Assembly (NCBI GenBank): GCA_027488265.1
Contig: JAIYCA010000157.1
Location: forward strand, 1-7,673
Direction of reading: 5' to 3'
DNA from: Planctomycetaceae bacterium
GTDB lineage: Bacteria; Planctomycetota; Phycisphaerae; Phycisphaerales; SM1A02
DNA length: 7,673 nt
A program made the position numbers and the translations under genes. Positions 5,205 through 7,673 of the stretch are shown one piece after another (the first letter of the stretch is position 1; the number at the start of each line of letters is the position of its first letter). Under the pieces are notes generated by a model. That model worked only from the letters and a program-made list of their open reading frames with translations, searched no databases and had not been told where the DNA came from.

Positions 5205-6677
5205 TCACGAAACGGTGGGGAGTTCGAAGCCCTTGCGATACTCGCGCGTGACGCAGGTCTTCGTCGCCTCCTCGTGGGTCGAACCATCAGGCTTCGTGAA
5301 GACGAGTCGCGACTTGTCCCAACCGAGTTCTTGCTGCGGGAAGCGCGCCGCACGCGAGCAAAGCAGCCCTGCTTCGGCCATCTTCGCCGTCGCCGCAAAC
5401 GGCGATTGGACGAAGCCATCAGTCTTACGGTTCGGCCCGCCGACGATCGCATCCACCCACGCGTGCCAGTGGTTGCGCGCGGTGACTTTGCCTAGGCCAG
5501 GCAGCTTCTTGAAATCGACTGGCTTGCCTTCGATCCAGACTTCAACTGGACCTTCGGCACCGCAGCAGATCACGCCGCCCTCGCAGACGACCAACGTACC
5601 GATTCCGCCGAACTTTCCAGGCGGCAGCCCGAGCTCCGCACGCGACGGCGCTTGCGCCTGATCCGCGTAGTGCACGGTGAATCGATCATGCGCGAAGCGA
5701 TTGCGATTCGGCACTTTCGACACGTCGTAGACGAGCGTCGATCGGACACCGCGCGCGTGGTAGAAGTCACTCGGGTCGAGCGTGTTCGCAAGCACCGACT
5801 TTGGCGACGGCAGGTCGTACGCGAAGGTGAGGATGTCGAGAAGGTGCGTGCACCAGTCGCCCAGTTGGCCGGTGCCGTAATCCCACGAGGAACGCCACTG
5901 CAATCCGATCAGGCCCGGGCGGCACGGCGCGTCGACCGCGGCACCAAGCCACAGCGGCCAATCGATGTTCGCGGGCGGCGTGATCGGATCCTTGAGTCCG
6001 CCGTACCAGAAGTAACCGTCGGTTCCGGCACCTGGGCCGCCGATCCACACATGCGCTTCGATCGCTCGCCCGAGCAGGCCGCTCTTCATGATGTCGACGG
6101 CGTACTGGCGCGACTCGGGGCCCATGCGCTGATTGCCGGTCTGCGTGATGAGCTTCGGCCGCGCTGCAATCGCTTGCTCAATCGCAACCACTTCGGAGAG
6201 TTGCTGCACGAGTGGCTTCTGGCCGTAGACGTGCTTGTTCGCGCGCAAAGCCCACAAGTCGATGAGCGCGTGGTTGTGGTCGGGCGTACAGACGACAACC
6301 GCATCGAACTTGTCGCCATGCTTGTCGAATGCTTCGCGGAAATCGCGACAGGTAAACGCTTCGGGATGCTCTTTCGCAACCGACGCGAGCGCGTCAGAGT
6401 CGACGTCGCAGAGGCCCGTGAAGACGACGTCGGGGTGGTTCTTCAACTCGTTGCGATCGGCTGGCGCGATCGAGCCGCCGACGCCGACTTGGAGAAGTTG
6501 GAGTTTGCCCAACTTTCCGCCGAAGGGCCGACGCGCACGCGGTTCAGGAAGCGCACCGAACCCTGAAAAAGCGGTCGGCGACGCGCCGAGCGCGGCGTTT
6601 CCGAGAAGCGCGGACGCGGCCACACCACCGACGGCGGTTGCCGCGGTGGTCCGAATCATGTCTCGACGAGTCAACAT
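5205..6677 (-). CDS. Tat-exported Gfo/Idh/MocA-family oxidoreductase
   Basis: The product is a 490-residue NAD(P)-dependent sugar or polyol oxidoreductase-like protein. It starts with a Tat-type leader: T-R-R-D-M at 3-7, then an Ala-rich hydrophobic stretch to about residue 32. Such leaders are typical of the large planctomycete expansion of this family and imply export after folding. The Rossmann part has V-G-V-G-G (64-68) and a C-D-V-D end of strand (90-93). The family E-K-P motif reads Q-K-P here (153-155), keeping the catalytic Lys154. The C-terminal domain carries G-N-Q-R-M (181-185), W-R-S-S-W-D-Y-G-T-G (261-270) and the D274-x-x-x-H278-x-x-D281 active-site pattern. The substrate is unknown; relatives act on glycosides, inositols and amino-sugars. 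The stop lies 21 bp before the methyltransferase ATG, so the two are probably co-transcribed. A 103-bp gap separates it from the upstream transporter and may hold its promoter, although I see no convincing -10/-35 pair. Start chosen by the Tat leader. Confidence 0.93.
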   Translation of the reverse strand: MLTRRDMIRTTAATAVGGVAASALLGNAALGASPTAFSGFGALPEPRARRPFGGKLGKLQLLQVGVGGSIAPADRNELKNHPDVVFTGLCDVDSDALASVAKEHPEAFTCRDFREAFDKHGDKFDAVVVCTPDHNHALIDLWALRANKHVYGQKPLVQQLSEVVAIEQAIAARPKLITQTGNQRMGPESRQYAVDIMKSGLLGRAIEAHVWIGGPGAGTDGYFWYGGLKDPITPPANIDWPLWLGAAVDAPCRPGLIGLQWRSSWDYGTGQLGDWCTHLLDILTFAYDLPSPKSVLANTLDPSDFYHARGVRSTLVYDVSKVPNRNRFAHDRFTVHYADQAQAPSRAELGLPPGKFGGIGTLVVCEGGVICCGAEGPVEVWIEGKPVDFKKLPGLGKVTARNHWHAWVDAIVGGPNRKTDGFVQSPFAATAKMAEAGLLCSRAARFPQQELGWDKSRLVFTKPDGSTHEEATKTCVTREYRKGFELPTVS

Positions 6678-6742
6678 GCGTGCACGCTACCGCGGGCCGC
6701 ACGAGCGCACAATGCGCAAAGACGAAATTCAAGCGCGAGATG

Positions 6743-6773
6743 AACGGTCGAGAGAGGCACGAGGAGGACCGTT
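6743..6773. repeat. Inverted repeat in the transporter-oxidoreductase gap
   Basis: AACGGTC (6743-6749) and GACCGTT (6767-6773) form a perfect seven-bp inverted repeat around a 17-base purine-rich spacer. It lies just after the stop of the EamA gene (6781 on the - strand) and 65 bp before the oxidoreductase start. It could be a weak terminator for the exporter or an operator for the next gene. There is no T-run. Confidence 0.35.
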
Positions 6774-6780
6774 TCCCGTG

Positions 6781-7673
6781 TCACTCGGCCGCAATCGGCG
6801 CCCGAGTAAAGAGCGTTTTTCGAGCCTTTGCGAGTTGAATCACCGCGACGCCACCAAGCATCAGGCCCGCTGCGACAAACGTGCGTACGCCGATTGGTTC
6901 ACTCAACAGAAGCCAACCAAGGGCAATCGCAACGAGCGGATTGACGTACGCGTAGGTCGCGACGCGTGCCGCGGGCTGATTGCGCAGAAGCCAGATGTAC
7001 GCTGTGAAACCGCAGAGCGATCCGAAGACAACGAGGTAGCCCCACCAAAGCCACGTGGTGAAATCAGGCGGCGACGTGCGCAACAGCGTCCATTCATCGT
7101 GTGTGATGAGTTCCTTCGGAATACTCGCGACGACGAGTACGACGCCCCCCGCGAGCATCTGCATCGCGGTCGCGACAAGCGGCGAGTGCGCGCTGCCCGG
7201 ACGCTTCGACCAAACGCTGCCCATCGCCCATCCGAGTGTCGCAACAAGCATCACAAGAATGCCGATCGTCGACACCGCATCGGCTGTGCCGAAATCGCCA
7301 ACTTTCAGTACGACGACGCCAGCAATGCCCATCGCGATACCGAGCCAAACGACCGCATTCGGTCGTTGATGCGTGCGATGCATCATCGAATCGAGACCAA
7401 CGAGCCAAAGCGGCGTGATCGCCGTCATCAGCGCAACGAGGCCGGAATCCACCGTTTTCGTCGCGATCGCCACACCGCCATTTCCGAGGAGCATCAAGCA
7501 TGTCCCGACGATGATGGCGTTGAGCCACGAACGCCCCGAGAAATCACTGCGACGACATTCGCCACGCCACCACGTAAACGCAAGGAGCAACGTGCCAGCC
7601 GTCAGAAATCGCGTGCCTGCAAGCACGAACGCGCCGTGCTGCGACACCAATTTGATCGCGAGGTACGTGGAAC
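6781..7673 (-). CDS. EamA-family drug/metabolite exporter, YedA-like (5' end cut by window edge)
   Basis: This is an inner-membrane transporter of the drug/metabolite transporter superfamily, 296 residues visible. The frame stays open to the right edge, and the codons beyond the TTG at 7650 read S-T-Y-L-A-I-K. This is the conserved W-G-S-T-x-L-A-I-K segment of the first membrane helix, so the true start is outside the window and probably only a short N-terminal piece is missing. The visible chain has about ten hydrophobic helices in two EamA halves. Marks of the family include A-G-T-R-F-L-T-A-G-T-L-L-L-A-F, L-L-G-N-G-G-V-A, L-G-W-A-M-G-S-V-W and A-T-Y-A-Y-V-N-P-L-V-A in the second half. The order and wording resemble E. 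coli YedA. Substrate cannot be told; relatives export amino acids, purines or toxic metabolites. It is co-oriented with the oxidoreductase but lies 103 bp upstream, so common transcription is uncertain. Confidence 0.9.
   Translation of the reverse strand, partial: STYLAIKLVSQHGAFVLAGTRFLTAGTLLLAFTWWRGECRRSDFSGRSWLNAIIVGTCLMLLGNGGVAIATKTVDSGLVALMTAITPLWLVGLDSMMHRTHQRPNAVVWLGIAMGIAGVVVLKVGDFGTADAVSTIGILVMLVATLGWAMGSVWSKRPGSAHSPLVATAMQMLAGGVVLVVASIPKELITHDEWTLLRTSPPDFTTWLWWGYLVVFGSLCGFTAYIWLLRNQPAARVATYAYVNPLVAIALGWLLLSEPIGVRTFVAAGLMLGGVAVIQLAKARKTLFTRAPIAAE

Noticed and set aside
4512..5495. Long + strand open frame opposite the methyltransferase and oxidoreductase
   Set aside because: Antisense shadow crossing two well-supported genes; no recognisable motif.
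5652..6566. Long + strand open frame opposite the oxidoreductase
   Set aside because: Antisense to the conserved Rossmann and catalytic domains; Arg-rich with no domain.
7648..7650. TTG as the start of the EamA gene
   Set aside because: Codons upstream continue the conserved first membrane helix (STYLAIK), so the gene runs past the window edge.

Overview
The window is GC-rich, dense in genes and carries no RNA genes, insertion sequences or CRISPR arrays. Several traits point to Planctomycetota, most likely the class Phycisphaerae. These are the end of an H-X9-DG-type pseudopilin-like protein, a secreted protein ending in a Cys-bracketed double EF-hand ('GC-type') dockerin, a neighbour with a PEP-CTERM-like tail (V-P-A-P, short hydrophobic stretch, five Arg), and a Tat-exported Gfo/Idh/MocA oxidoreductase. 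This placement is inferred from protein style, not from a marker gene.

Left part, + strand (1-2092). The C-terminal end of a pseudopilin-like protein runs in from the left edge and is followed directly by a strong GC-rich hairpin (357-387). Two secreted proteins of about 280 and 228 residues come next (438-1280 and 1406-2092). They are diverged tandem paralogues: the mature domains align from the first HxDI motif to a shared WVESNLV motif, and three histidines are conserved. Their C-terminal sorting modules differ: the first has a dockerin, the second a PEP-CTERM-like anchor. A 14-bp tandem repeat that can form alternative hairpins lies in front of the second gene.

A compact hairpin (2111-2135) sits where the two gene groups converge.

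Right part, - strand (2132-7673), read from right to left. An EamA/YedA-like exporter cut by the right edge comes first, then a 103-bp gap. After it come a Tat-signal Gfo/Idh/MocA oxidoreductase, a 21-bp gap, a stand-alone RlmK-like 23S rRNA methyltransferase, a REC-GAF-HD-GYP response regulator and a tiny, very acidic lipoprotein. The last three genes are joined by two GTGA stop/start overlaps, so the downstream genes are probably translationally coupled to the methyltransferase.

How the parts work together is only partly visible. The paralogue pair looks like one ligand- or metal-handling domain delivered to two surface locations. The minus-strand cluster joins ribosome modification, cyclic-di-GMP breakdown and an envelope lipoprotein in one probable transcript. 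I see no obvious defence system or mobile element. The paralogue pair with swapped sorting tails and the coupled methyltransferase/HD-GYP/acidic-lipoprotein cassette are the parts most likely to hide undescribed biology.
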